From: Aquatica leii
Lineage: Eukaryota > Arthropoda > Insecta > Coleoptera > Lampyridae
Length of the DNA stretch: 64,000 nt
Assembly: GCA_035610365.1 (NCBI GenBank)
Contig: CM069439.1
Coordinates: 7,502,001-7,566,000, forward strand
Direction: 5' to 3'
Shown here: piece after piece, positions 1 to 11,600 of the stretch
How the letters are laid out: every line of letters begins with the position of its first letter
How positions within the stretch are numbered: position 1 is the stretch's first letter
Made by a program: the position numbers and the translations under genes
Notes under the pieces: model-generated
The model's database searches: none
What the model saw: the letters and a program-made list of their open reading frames with translations, nothing else
What the model was told of the DNA's origin: nothing

Positions 1-690
1 AAGAAAACTTTGTAATTCTTCCCGTCTGTGATGCCATACGACGAAATTGTCATCAACGTATATGTACCATCATTTCGGTTTCGGTCACTTTAGTTGATAG
101 CATCTTGTTCAAAAGATTCCATGAAGATGTTTGCTATTACTGGTGACAGTGGCGATCCCATACTTGCGTCGTTCTTTTGTTCATAGAACTCACCATTCCA
201 CAGGAAGTAGGTTGACGTTAAACAGAGTCTGCCCAAGTCTATCAAATCTTCTTGTAAACCTCGTGGCACTAGTTGTCTAATGATCTCTAATGTTCCTTCC
301 ACTGGTACATTGATGACAAGTGATTCTACGTCGAAACTAACTAGTATGTCACTAGTAGTTACCTCAAGTCCTTGGAGAATCTTGATGAAATGTTCGGAAT
401 TCTAACGTAGCTGGTTGTCTGTCCGGTGTGCTGCTGTAGTCTTCTAGCTAAGTATTTTGCTAACTCGTAAGTCGGTGATCTACAGGTACTGACGATAGAT
501 CTTAGAGGGTTTCCGGTTTTATGATTATTCGGTTACCCATACAGTCGTGAAGGTTGGCTTTTCGATGGTAACAGCCTTTTCTGTTCTTCCGTTGGTATAG
601 ATGAGTCTTTGATCGCCTTATGCGTCGTTCAATTTTCGCAGTAGGGCCCCTGTTTAGTTTTGTGTAATGGTCTGTGGAATGTGCCATCCG
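1..690 (-). mobile_element. Penelope-like element fragment (reverse transcriptase part)
   Basis: Read on the minus strand this encodes part of a Penelope-like reverse transcriptase. The stretch MGSPLSPVIANIFME is visible near 100-160, and the catalytic YVDD box lies next to the left edge (about 50-60), followed by a VVWHHRREE-like segment as in this family. The frame is broken near 300-500. The same sequence lies in the opposite orientation at about 905-1590, so the two form an inverted pair with roughly 215 bp between them. The element runs off the left edge of the window. PLEs pair an RT with a GIY-YIG endonuclease, but only the RT part is seen here. It is not intact. Confidence 0.85.
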
Positions 691-756
691 GAATCTGCCC
701 ATCGACGATGCTGAAAAAATAAGACACGAAACTTGTATCTTACGGACAGCCAAACC

Positions 757-2575
757 ACCATCAAGAAATAGCCAAGAATTAGGAAAGAGCGTTACTTGAC
801 TTACGTAAAAATGAGAAGGTAATTATTCTACGAGCAGATAAAGGTAACGCGACAGTAATAATGGATAAGGACATCCACATCAAGAAAATGGACACTCTAC
901 TAGACCCAGACCATTACACAAAAAACTAAACAGGGACCCTACTGCGAATATAGAACGACGCATAAGAAAGGCGATTAAAGACTCATCTATACCAACGGAA
1001 GAACAGAAAAGGCTGTTACCATCGGAAAGCCAACCTCCAAGACTGTATGCGTTACCGAAAATTCATAAAACCGGAAACCCTCCAAGACCTATCGTTAGTA
1101 CCTGTGGATCACCGACTTACGAGTTAGCAAAATACTTAGCTAGCACACCGGACAGGCAATCAGCTACGTTAAGAATTCCGAACATTTCGTCGAGATTCTC
1201 CAAGGACTTGAGGTAACTACCGGTGACATACTAGTTAGTTTCGACGTAGAATCACTTTTCACCAATGTACCAGTGGAAGGAACATTAGAGATCATAAGAC
1301 AACAACTAGTGCCACGAGGTTTACAAGAAGATTTGATCGACTTGGCCAGACTCTGTTTAACGTCAACCTAGTTTATGTGGAACCGTGAGTTCTATGAACA
1401 AAAGAACGCCGCAAGTATGGGATCACCACTGTCACCAGTATAATAGCCAACATCTTTATGGAAGCTTTTGAACAAGAGGCTATCAAGTCAAGCGACAGGA
1501 AACCGAAATGCTGGTACAGCTACGTGGATGACACTTTTTTCGTATGGCCTCACAGACGGGAAGAATTTTTCTTCAACACATCGATGGACACCACAACAGT
1601 ATCAAATTCACCATGGAGATTGAAAAGAACAAACCTTTCTAGACATTCTGGTAACACGCACGGGCAACAACAGGCTAAGTCATAGCGTATACCGCAAGAA
1701 AACACATACAGACCGGTATCTACATGCATCCGCTCATCACCATTCACAACAGAAGAGATCCCTTATCAACACACTTCTAAGAAGAGCAGAGAAAATTAGT
1801 GACGAAGAACACAAGCCGGAGGAAATCAAACACATCAAGGACGCTCTTATAAAAAAAGGCTACAATAAAAAATTAATCAGACCCACAGAAGAAGGAGGAG
1901 AAGCAAGCTGAGGTTGCTGCGGAGGCACCGTCAGAAACGTATGCTTACTTACCCTACGTTGTCGGAGTCACTGATAGACTAAAGAAGAACATCAATACAC
2001 GTTATAACACAGTGAAGAAAATAGATCAGCTCATACCACCTATCAAAGATCAATTTTCGAGACTACACACCAAGGATATAGACAAATTAGAGTGTATGTG
2101 CAGCAAGAGTTACATTGGCCAAACAGGAAGGAGCGTTCAGTGCAGGGTTAAAGAACATCAACGAGACGCTCAACTCAGACACACGGACAAATCTGCAGTA
2201 GCAGAACATCTACATGAGAATGGAGATCACTGGATCACCAGCGAATAATACTCGAATCACTGGCAACAATGAAAAATCCTAATAACTTCAACCGTGAGAA
2301 TGGATACAGATTAAGCAACACATGGAGATCTACACTGCGTGAAGAACATGCCAGAAGTCACCAGACGTCTATGAACGCAACTCAACAGACCAGAACCGAC
2401 ACGGATCAGCGAAGCGGAGCTGAGAGACGGTATATAACGAGGAACGCAAGACGATAACATCAGTCTTTAGAAATCTTCCGAAGAAGCTGACAGCATGATC
2501 AGCGAAACGTTAAGTAAAAGTTTTGTGACGCAGCAACACCCGAAAAACTGCTACATTAAACAACGGGCGTGAAAG
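757..2575 (+). mobile_element. Penelope-like element, degenerate RT plus GIY-YIG endonuclease
   Basis: The RT is readable in shifting frames. LVSFDVESLFTNVPVEGTL is at about 1230-1290, MGSPLSPV near 1417-1440 and YVDDTFFVWPH near 1522-1550. A thumb or linker region rich in K, E and H follows to about 1910. A GIY-YIG nuclease segment (KSYIGQTGRSVQCRVKEHQ) is at about 2104-2165. Several stops and frameshifts, including one straight after SPLSPV, make it a pseudogene. The order RT then GIY-YIG defines a Penelope-like element. The 3' end carries a hammerhead-like motif at 2475-2514. The element abuts a pogo remnant starting near 2580. It is the inverted partner of the fragment at 1-690. Confidence 0.88.
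2475..2514 (+). other. Hammerhead-ribozyme-like motif at PLE 3' end
   Basis: The order of elements matches a minimal hammerhead: CTT, then the box CCGAAGA (consensus CUGANGA with one change), one extra A, a 5-bp stem GCTGA/TCAGC, GAAA, C, GTT, then AAG, which pairs with the first CTT. The C after GAAA can pair with the G of GTT. PLEs are known to carry hammerhead motifs in their terminal repeats. The U-to-C change in the core box and the extra base make activity of this copy doubtful. Confidence 0.5.
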
Positions 2576-2579
2576 CTTG

Positions 2580-3547
2580 CATTATACTAAAGTCTGGATT
2601 TTCTAGGACAGCGATTGATTTTTTAAATGAGAACATGTTCACAGATACCGACTTTATAGAATCATCCGTGTACAGATAGACTTCCGCCAATCGAAATCTC
2701 TATCTAAGAGGAAGCTGAAGAGCTAACCACAGCCGCAAATAATGACGATACTGAAATCCAATCTATCACACCAGCACCAAATCCGTCTGGAACCTGGAAG
2801 CACACCTGTAAAAGAAGATTTGAAAAAAAAAAGAAAGTGGTCAAGAAAAAACTCTTTGTTGATCCGGACTTAGAAACCTCTATGGTAGAGGAGGAGGTTG
2901 TGTTCGATGAAGGAAAATATAATAACGGTGATGAACTCTCTGACATACTAGGTTTAGGTTTTAAATTAGAGGATGCAGACGAGGAGGATTTCTTTGACGC
3001 AGATTCTATTCCAACGCTTCGCTCATGGATTTTGATGGAGTTGGAGGGCAAGAAGAAAGATGAGGTAATCGTCATCTTCTTGAAGAAGTCTAAGAAACAA
3101 TAAGTTTTTCTCGTGGTGAAGGATGAGGCAACTGTTAAAAGAAAAGTAAAAAAAAATTTCCACAACCAGAGTTACTACTGCTTTAAACTACAATATCCAG
3201 CATCTTTGAACTTGGTGTAAGTCAGTAAATTATGTTGATGTTACTGAATTTAACTAATACAAGAATTTTGTCGTATTTGCATTTTTATTTGAAAAACATA
3301 TGCATTCCATACTAAAACTTACTGTCCCAGTGCTGGCCACTTCCATACCTCACTGTGCACCTGCGTCGGTACACAGAGGGACAATTGTAGACCCCTTTTA
3401 AAGAAGTTACCACGTCTAACAGTAAAAAAGTAGAAACAATGTGAGTTGTTTCTTATATGTCTAATGGATAATTATATAGTACCAGACAAAACCTTAGAAA
3501 AACATAACATGGAAGAAATTGGGAATTTGGTGATTTTCGTCTCACTG
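2580..3547 (+). mobile_element. pogo-family DNA transposon, 3' part only (copy A)
   Basis: The fragment begins with the transposase segment after the DDE core (about 2605-2680, reading like TGIDPLNENMFTDTDF in broken frames). An acidic and lysine-rich C-terminal tail follows (about 2837-3103, ending KDEVIVIFLKKSKKQ). About 450 bp of 3' non-coding sequence ending near 3547 matches a second copy at about 31,870-32,190 plus 33,515-33,589. The shared non-coding part contains repeated tgggac-type motifs (for example ggtacacag at 3371) as in the terminal zone of copy B. The N-terminal half and the 5' end are absent. Confidence 0.7.
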
Positions 3548-3755
3548 TCTACTACTCTCCCCTGCTCAACTCTGCTAAAACCCAGCGACGGCGCCAGGTT
3601 TTCTTAAATGAGTGGGCACATTCATTTGCGTAAAAAATACATATGTTTTGGCCTAGAAGCGTAACCACTGCCGTCTATTCTCTGGACACTTTCAGTTTAT
3701 TAGTCCTCATCCGTATTCAGTTTTTGTATATAGCTCTCTGCTTTGTCGACTACTT

Positions 3756-3846
3756 TACTCTATCTTTGCAACGACTGCCAGATCATCAGCAAAGGTCACT
3801 GTAGTTGCTCTTCTCAGGTATTAGTACGTTTAGCACCTCGTCATAT
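3756..3846 (-). mobile_element. Non-LTR retrotransposon RT scrap (FADDLAV box)
   Basis: On the minus strand the sequence reads YDEVLNVLIPE, then after a one-base shift ATTVTFADDLAVVAKIE followed by a stop. This is the catalytic motif of LINE reverse transcriptases of the R1/jockey type, with the usual YD..L line before it. Only about 90 bases are recognisable. It lies between a pogo remnant and a PLE. Confidence 0.65.
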
Positions 3847-3849
3847 AGT

Positions 3850-4309
3850 ACGTTTTATAAGTGGCATCTCAGCTGATTTTTTTTTGTTACTTTTTCTCAA
3901 TGACTAAAAACAGTTCTCTTAGAGGTAGTTTTTGACGTTTTTTTTGTTCTAGCCGTTTCATATTTATTTACCATAAAACACTAATGAAAGCGTTTCTCAC
4001 ATCTCAGTTTCTAAGTTGTCTGTGTGTTTGTTACTTTTGTTTTTAGTCGTTTTGCGATTAACTTTTCTAGTAGTTAAAAATCGGTTTTTAGCTAGCACTA
4101 GTGTTTTTTTTTATCTATTTGCTGCTAGTAAACGTCTGTTCCATAGCTATAAGACTTGTTTTGAAAACCCTTCCGCTTATATTTATATTACTATAGAACT
4201 GATATCTCATCCGGTGTTTTCCAAGGTTGGGGAACACCTTCTCATCCTCTGTTCGGTGATCCGTCCATGGGTTCCTATGCTTCTTCTTCGAGCTGGAATG
4301 TTATGAGCT
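3850..4309. other. T-rich spacer, no gene seen
   Basis: The only long frame (4016-4306 on the plus strand) is a T-rich, hydrophobic translation with no recognisable domain. I see no TE motif here. Confidence 0.5.
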
Positions 4310-5456
4310 GTGATCTTGAAGTTTGGTTTCTGGGCTGGTTACCGCGTCGCTGATGAATTTGGTGTGTTGACGTTTCGATCATCATCTTGTGACATTATTG
4401 AGAAGGTATTCTGACACTTTTGTTTACCTTGGGTTCATGACGTTTTGGTTCTCCGAATAAATGCTTTCAGGTAGACGAAAGTTCTATTCCGTCATCTCTA
4501 TTGAAAATGTTGCCATCCTTCTGGATCTCTATCGCTTTTATGTAAATCCTTGGCCGAAAGTCTTTGATTCTGGCAGGTGTCCTGGTTCCGTCAAAGTCGA
4601 TTGCATGTCCTCTGGCCTGGGAGTGATTCGCTACCGTCGATCTTATGCTATTCCTTTTCATGTTTGCAATGTGCTTGTTTAGCCTGGTGTTGATTTGTCT
4701 TCCGGTCTGTCGTATGTATACTTTTTCACAGGAGCATGGAATACTGTCGAGTCTGGGATCTTGAAGTTTCTTCTTAGGTTTTTTGGCTTTCGGGAACAGG
4801 GTTGACATTTTCTCTTTGGCACTGAGGACCACTTTCACTGTATTTCTTCTGAAAAGTACCTCTCTATTTTGTCTGTGCATCTTTGAATGTATGGTACGAA
4901 TGCTATTGTTTGTATTGGTTTCTTAGTTGGTTGTTTTCTGATCGCGTTGAGAATATCCCTCTTATAGTATTCATTTTTTAGTAGAGCATTTTGTAGATGG
5001 TTTCTGGTTACGAGGACTTTTAGAAATGGTATGTTCCCGTTTTTTTCACATTTATGATGAATTGGATGTTTGAATGTTGGTTGTTGAGGTGCGCCATGAA
5101 CTCGCTTAGGTTTTTTCGCCGTGGGGCCACACTACAAAGGTGTCCACATATCGATACAAGCACTTTTGTTTTTAGATTTCTGGTCGCTAGTACTCTCTTC
5201 TCCAACTCTTTCATGTAGATCTCCGTTAATACTGGGGACAGTAGTAACTACGCAATCCGTCTGTTTGTAATAGGATCTGTTGAATGTGAACACTGTAGAC
5301 TTCGTACAAAGGCGTATCAGGACGATCGGTGTTTTATCCATGTCTTCTTCCAGGAGTTCATGAATAAGTTCCAAAGCATAGTTCATGAGGATTTTTGCTG
5401 AATTTATTGGACAGACTCGACTAAGCGTGGCTAAATTCTGAGCCTCGAAATTTTAA
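4310..5456 (-). mobile_element. Penelope-like element, second family, RT end plus GIY-YIG
   Basis: On the minus strand, RT pieces lie at about 5390-5020 (RSYYKQTDC near 5265, then the YVD-type box and SEFMAHLNNQHSNIQF). A GIY-YIG domain lies at about 4880-4467, with CSCEKVYIRQTGRQINTRL, a conserved HAN..RSTVANHS segment and FNRDDGIELS near its end. Frameshifts separate the pieces, and the usual VYIGQT is VYIRQT, with the family glycine replaced. The sequence differs clearly from the PLE at 757-2575, so it is a separate family. A GAAACGTC end motif occurs at about 4369-4378. The 5' side is cut sharply at 5456 by BEL/Pao sequence. Confidence 0.85.
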
Positions 5457-6940
5457 TGTGTTTGTTGCAAATTGTATAAGTCACATACAGCAGCACACGA
5501 ATTTTAACCGCGACTGGCATTACGTGCCTACGCAAGATAATCTTGCGGATTTAGTCTCTCGGGGAATTAAACCTTTAGACATGATTAATAACAGTTTTTG
5601 GTGGAATGGCCCAAAATGGTTGAGATCAGACAAATGTGCTAGACTAACGCTTTATGTAACTACCATGCCAAAAGAATTGCCCGCCAAATTGGTGAGAATA
5701 GTTGCCTACTGCCTTCGGTTTTGTGAGAATACAAAGTTTAAAAACGAACAAGATCGGCGAAATGGCCTATTAAGTAAAGCGGAACTGACATCCGCTAGAA
5801 ACCATATTATCAAGATTATTCAAAATTCCCAATTTCTTACTGAAATTCAGGCACTAAAAGCGTGCAAGCCAATCAGCAAGTCTAGTTGTCTGTTATCTTT
5901 AAGTCCATTTTTAGATCAAAACGAACTTCTTCGAGTCGGTGATAGATTAAAAAACGCAATAGGAATTCATTACGACGCTCGTCATTCCATACTTCTGCGT
6001 GCTAAACATGATTTCACTAATCTTGTTATAAGACGAGAACATTTAAATAATTTTCATGCTGGTAACAGCACTACTTTAGCTTGCGTGCAAACGACTTATT
6101 GGCCTTTAAACGCTCGAAACAATGTAAGAAAAATCATAAATGAATGTGTTACATGTTTTCGCGCCAGTCCTAGGGTTTCACATCCACTAATGGGTGACCT
6201 CCCCTCACTACGTGTCACTCCTTCACGGCCATTCTTAATCATTGGTGTTGACTATTGCGGCCTATTTGTAATAAAGGAAGGCAAGAAAACGCCTAAGGCG
6301 TACGTCGCAATCTTTGTTTGTTTTTCTACACGTGCCGTGCATATAAAAGATGTATCTGACTTAACAAGTGATGCTTTCATTGCTTCGCTTAAGCGTTTTA
6401 TTGTGCGGAGGGGGAAAATTTCAGATTTGTACTAGTACAACGGAACAAACTTTGTAGAGGTTTGTCAAAAATTCATAAATAAACTCAATTGCAGAAGGTT
6501 TAGAGAGTCCCATTAATTGGCATTTTATTCACTCCAACTCGCCTCATTTTGGTGGTATTTGGGAGGCTGCCGTGAAATCAGCTAAACATCATTTAAAACG
6601 AATAGCAGGTACAGCTTCACTGACTTTCGAAGAAATGTGTACATTAATGTGTCAAATTGTGGTTATTTTGAACTCCAGACCACTCACTCCTATAAGCAGT
6701 GATCCCAATGACCTTGCATTCCTGACTCTTGCTGATTTCTTGATTGACGGCTCACTGTTGACAGTGAATAAGCCTGATTATCAAAACCTGGCTATCAATC
6801 GCTTGGATCGTTGGCAAAGGTGACGCAATATTTTTAGCATCGCTGGTCTATGGAATATCTAGCGCAGTTCCACCAAAGAGGTAAATGGAAGGTTACCAAG
6901 GGCCCTCAATTACAAATTGGTCAAATGGTTATTTTTTGAC
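5457..6940 (+). pseudogene. BEL/Pao retrotransposon pol, RNase H end plus integrase
   Basis: The frame at 5458-6435 starts inside pol. DWHYVPTQDNLADLVSRGI is the typical end of the BEL/Pao RNase H. A WWNGPKWL segment and a long linker follow, then the integrase zinc finger (HLNNFHAG, ECVTCFR at about 6050-6165) and the integrase core. The first catalytic D is in IIGVDYCGLF (about 6235-6265). The position of the second (family SDNGTNF) reads stop-Y-NGTNF at about 6432-6450, so that residue is lost. The glutamate region HFGGIWEAAVKSAKHHLKR follows at about 6548-6600, then NSRPLTPISSDPNDL. Gag, protease and RT are missing at the 5' side. This is a dead copy. Confidence 0.9.
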
Positions 6941-7182
6941 AAGACAATGCCTCGTCGCTTCAGTGGAAAATTCGGCAAGTGCTCGCCACGCATCCTGGTG
7001 CTGATGGTGTGGTGCGAGCAGCAGTAAAAACTGCAAGTGATAGTAAGGTGCGTCGAGCTGCATCAAGACTTTGTATTATTCCGTTTAAAGATACTAATAG
7101 TGCATAAGGATAAATACAAACTTTAATTTGGTAGTGACAATAATAAGAACTTTGAAAGGGTACACCTTTCAACACGGGGGCA

Positions 7183-7720
7183 TGTTCGTGCCTCAAAGAA
7201 ATTATTGCAGTTAGAATTTTTATTATAGTATCAGTTATTAGTAAATAAGGATGTTTGTCTATTGTACATTTGTTTTCTGAATAATCCTTGTATAAAGAAT
7301 GGTATAATAGATACTTTGTCGGTACCATTAATATTCCAAACGCCTCAAGGCCTGGTTTTTTTTTTGTTAAAGCTTTTTTGTTTAATCTGTTTAATATATA
7401 ACAGACACTTTCCTTTTTTTTTGTTATTATCGACCAATAAGAAACGCCCCTCTAATTAAGGTAAATGGAAGGTTGAATGCAACCTAAAAATATTTTAATT
7501 TAAAATTATCAGTTTAATTTTTGCTTCCAATGTAATAGCAACTTCCAAGTCTCGGTCTGAGACGGTTACTTAGAATAATAATTTGAAAAATATATGTAGT
7601 ATTAGTAGTGTTTGCAAATATAATTTTTATGTTAAACCTCGTATTATTAATGCAACGCGTACGAATACGTTTAAATCAGAACACACCTTCGACGAGAACG
7701 TAAGTTCTCAAAACAGTATC
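7183..7720 (+). repeat. Probable 3' LTR of the BEL/Pao element
   Basis: A G-run (cacgggggca at 7173-7182) looks like a polypurine tract, directly followed by TGTTCGTGCC, a normal LTR start. The right end is not fixed because no second LTR is in the window. Several ACA ends occur at 7680-7720, and the given end is approximate. Confidence 0.45.
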
Positions 7721-8620
7721 TAACACTGTAAAATAATTATTTAAACTATTTTGTGATAAATACAAAAATAAAGAAATTATAGCAAATTTTCGAAAATAAC
7801 AGTTTTTGGTTTTTTCAAATGAAAGACGAATAAACAGAAATTTGTTAATTTTACCAATGGGATAGTAAAGCGGATATGTAATTGCACCACTTTGTTTACT
7901 TAACCGACTTTCTATCTCTTACTGTTTCCGACATATCAATAATGAGCCTCTGGGAATGGTCACTGTATATAGGTGTTTGTATATATCAAAATTTTGTGTG
8001 TACAAATTTTGTATCATTTTTAGTACTTGGTACTAGTCTCTTGGTTATAATATATTCTATCTTTTTGGTTTCTAAAAGTAGCATAAAAAAATTATGTATT
8101 TAAAAATGTATAAATCGATGGTAGGTACCTAATTACAGTATTACACTGCACTCAGGCAGTTACACGAAGACGTTTTTTCGTGCACTAATGGTTTAAACGC
8201 GGTGGACAGAAATAATTGTAATTGCATGAAATTACGTTTGCACAAATCTTAATGTGAATATAATTACAAACAAAAGCAATTCAGAACAATTTTGCTTGAA
8301 ACAATTTTTTCGTTAGTGCTGGCGACTGTACTTTTAATTTTAATATAAAATGTTAGAAGCGGAGGTAATAATGGAATTATGTTCATGAAACCTATTTTTG
8401 AGTTTGATACAAGTTAGTGTTGAGCCAAATATTGTTACTTTGAATTACATTTTTATATTCAACTCCCTTTAGAAATTGCATTTGATAGGTAAAACGTTAC
8501 TTTTGAAACGGTAGATATCTAGAAGAACATAAAAAAGGTAAAAAACGGGTACCTATAAAAATAAGCTTCTGATAATACGTTTTATTCCGTATTCCACTTA
8601 CTGATTAAAAAAACTTTATT
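7721..8620. other. AT-rich intergenic stretch, nothing recognised
   Basis: This is about 900 bp of AT-rich sequence downstream of the BEL/Pao LTR. Beyond it lies the 3' end of the minus-strand gene. No coding frame or TE motif is convincing. Confidence 0.5.
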
Positions 8621-8621
8621 T

Positions 8622-8627
8622 TTTATT
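8622..8627 (-). terminator. Poly(A) signal of the minus-strand membrane-protein gene
   Basis: AATAAA is present on the minus strand about 42 bases after the stop codon at 8669-8671. The position fits cleavage and polyadenylation of this transcript. Confidence 0.6.
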
Positions 8628-8668
8628 GCTCTAATAATAAATAAATAAATAACTTAATTTTAAAGGAC

Positions 8669-11600
8669 TTATTTCGCATTAGGTCGTTTTGATTTTGCTA
8701 TGTTTTTTCGTCTGCACTGTATGGTTGCACATTTAAAATTCTTGTTGGAGTATTTCTCTATCCTGTCCACGTACCAGCCAATTCTTTTTGGAGATATGCG
8801 TCGAAACAATCTATAAATATTAAAATTAGTTTAAAAACATTTTTTTTAAATGCTTACTTTAAGAATCGGTTATCGTGAACTCTAAATGCTTTTGCAGCTT
8901 TTCCTATTTCGCAAAGTACTCTTTCGGAGCAGTCGTCACCTTCGATAGCTTTAAATATAATTTGCACGATGTTAGTTAACTCAGTCGAGGATTCTTGTTT
9001 CACACCTCTCGATTTAAAATTACCGAATTTTGGAAGAAATAATATGGACAATACAAACATAACTGCCATTCCAATAAAGCTAGACATTGCCATGAAAAGA
9101 GGTTCCATCGCTTTTTTCTTGTCGTGGTCTATTATGCTTTTTGTTGTTGTAATGTGCACGTTGTGCTAATATTAAAATTATTATTTGTTTTTTAAGATGA
9201 TAGTTTTTTTACCTGATGAGTATGTGCGTGATAATATGGATTGTGCTTATCAGTCTCAATGTGAGGCTCAATATGGTGATGGTGCGAGTCTGGTTGCACC
9301 TGAAACATAATGAAATAAATTTTATTCAGAAGCAAATTTTTTGGAATGTCAACAAAAAATATGACTATATATAAAATATTATTTAATCAATTTCACTTTT
9401 TTGAATTTTTTATTTTTATTTCACATCTCATTCTATTCCTTCTATGGCTTTAAAGTAACTCGGTAGTTTTTCACGCGTATTTTTAATTTATGACCGTTTT
9501 TTATTACTATACTTTATTCTCGTATGCGTTTCTTACTAGTTTTTACTTTAACCCTTGGATGCATAAGCGGGGTTTGTAGGACCCCAGGCTTGTTATTTTG
9601 TTGTTATATTTCTGTGTTTTTAGAGTTAAATCCAAATGGCTCTGCGAATTCTTTTAACACACGTTTTCTTACACATACTATAACAAATTTGATTAAATTT
9701 CAAATTCAGTGACGAAAAAAATATTTTTTTTTATATCTACCACAATTTTTCAGATGTGGGGTCTACGAGACCACGGCTTATTTTTCGAATCCTTGAGTGG
9801 CAAGATGTTTCTGTTGCTATTGCATTTGCTTAGTTTGTTTTAGTTAGGTTCGTGTTGAAACAGGATTGCGAATAACAGCGTTCCGACTTGCCCGATCTTG
9901 GTGAGACTGATAGAAGGAATGCAATCGTACGCGCACACTTACACGCATACGTACGCCCACACGTACAATATAAATACCTGTAGACTAGCGTAGTTTTTTA
10001 ATTTCTGCTTTGAGTGATTGTGTTATTGTTTATAATGGCAACCAGAAAGCGCAGTCTAAAACCAACTGATCCTGATTTTGATGAAGTGGTTAGACAATGG
10101 GCTGAAGAATTTGACGACGAAAGTTCGACGAGTAGCATTGGTTTAATTGAAGATGCGGAAATAAACGTTGAAGACCTAACAGATAGTGATAAAAGCGACG
10201 ATAGCGGAGGAATATCTGTTAAAGACTCAAATGAAGAAGCGCCACGCCCGGGTGCAATGGACAATTCGATTGACAATTACGTGGCTGCAAGCGGTTTGAT
10301 ATGGAAATCTAATTCTTTACCCCAAGGAAAAGTAAAGGTACATAATGTCATGAATGTAGCCTCTGGACCGGCTTGTCGTATTAGAATTACAACGCCTATT
10401 GATTATTTCAATTTGTTTCTAGCAAGAGAAATGTTGGTAGAAATCTGTTTGTATACAAATATAGAAGGACGACGAGTCTATACAGAACGAAAGAAGCAAT
10501 GGAAAGACGGTGATGTGATTGAACTCCGGGCATTCTTGGGACTTCTTTTTCAAGCTGGAGTCAACAAATCATGGGATGTTTCAATAAGGGAAATATTTCT
10601 TGATGACCGTTCAGATCATATTTACCGTGCAACTATGGTTCAAAGATATTAGACGTTTTTTGAGGTTTGACGATAAGCGTACAAGAGCGGTAAGAGAAAA
10701 AACGGATAAATTAGCATCTATTAGGCATATATGAGAAATGTTCATTGGTAAATGCAAGACAAACCTTGTTCCTGAAGAAAACGTCACTATTGACGAACAA
10801 CTGCCATCTTTAAGGGGTAGGTGTGGATTTGTACAATATATGCCGTCTAAACCTTCAAAATACCGTGTAAAGATCTTTTGGTTGTGAGAGTCGAAAACAG
10901 GGTACGGAATTTCTGCAAAAATGTACGTAGGAAAACAACCGGATCAATCAGTGCAACGAGATCTTGCAGCAAACGTGGTAAAATATCTAGTGACTCCTAT
11001 AATAAATAGTTCTAGAAACATACCTATCGACAATTTTTTCACTAGTGTTCCACTAGCCGAATACTTGTTGGAGAAAGGTTTAACAATTGTAGGCACACTT
11101 CGGCAGAATAAAAGGGACATTCCATTAGAAATTAAAACTGTCGGAGAGAGACAATTATATTCCTCTAGATTTGCGTTCCGCAATAATCTATCAATGGTGA
11201 GTTACATTCCCAAAAGAAGAAATGTGTTGTGCTACTCAGTACCATGGATTATGATACATCAGTTGATGAAACATCTCAGAAAGGAAAGCCGCACATTATT
11301 TTAGATTATAATAAAACTAAGGCGGTGTTGATCTGATGGATCAACAAGCGAAAACATATACATGCAAACGCCAAACGAAACGTTGGCCATTTGCATTGTT
11401 TTGCAATATTATGGATATTGCTGGTCTGAACGCATTTATTTTATTTATAAAACAAAATCCCAACTTTCAAACTGGAAAGTCACACAAAAGACGTCTTTTT
11501 CTCAAAGATTTGAGCAGAGAATTAGTACTTCCCTATATGAAACTAAGATCGCAGCAAACCAGTTTACCACTAAAAACGAAGAAATCCATGAAGAAGTTTA

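Noticed and set aside
2704..3165. Minus-strand 153-codon Ser/Phe-rich frame
   Set aside because: It is the complement of the acidic, lysine-rich pogo C-terminal coding sequence, and its composition follows from that.
4016..4306. Plus-strand 96-codon hydrophobic frame
   Set aside because: T-rich DNA gives L/F/V-rich frames. No domain, no signal of constraint.
10944..11183. Minus-strand 79-codon frame
   Set aside because: Antisense shadow of the piggyBac transposase.
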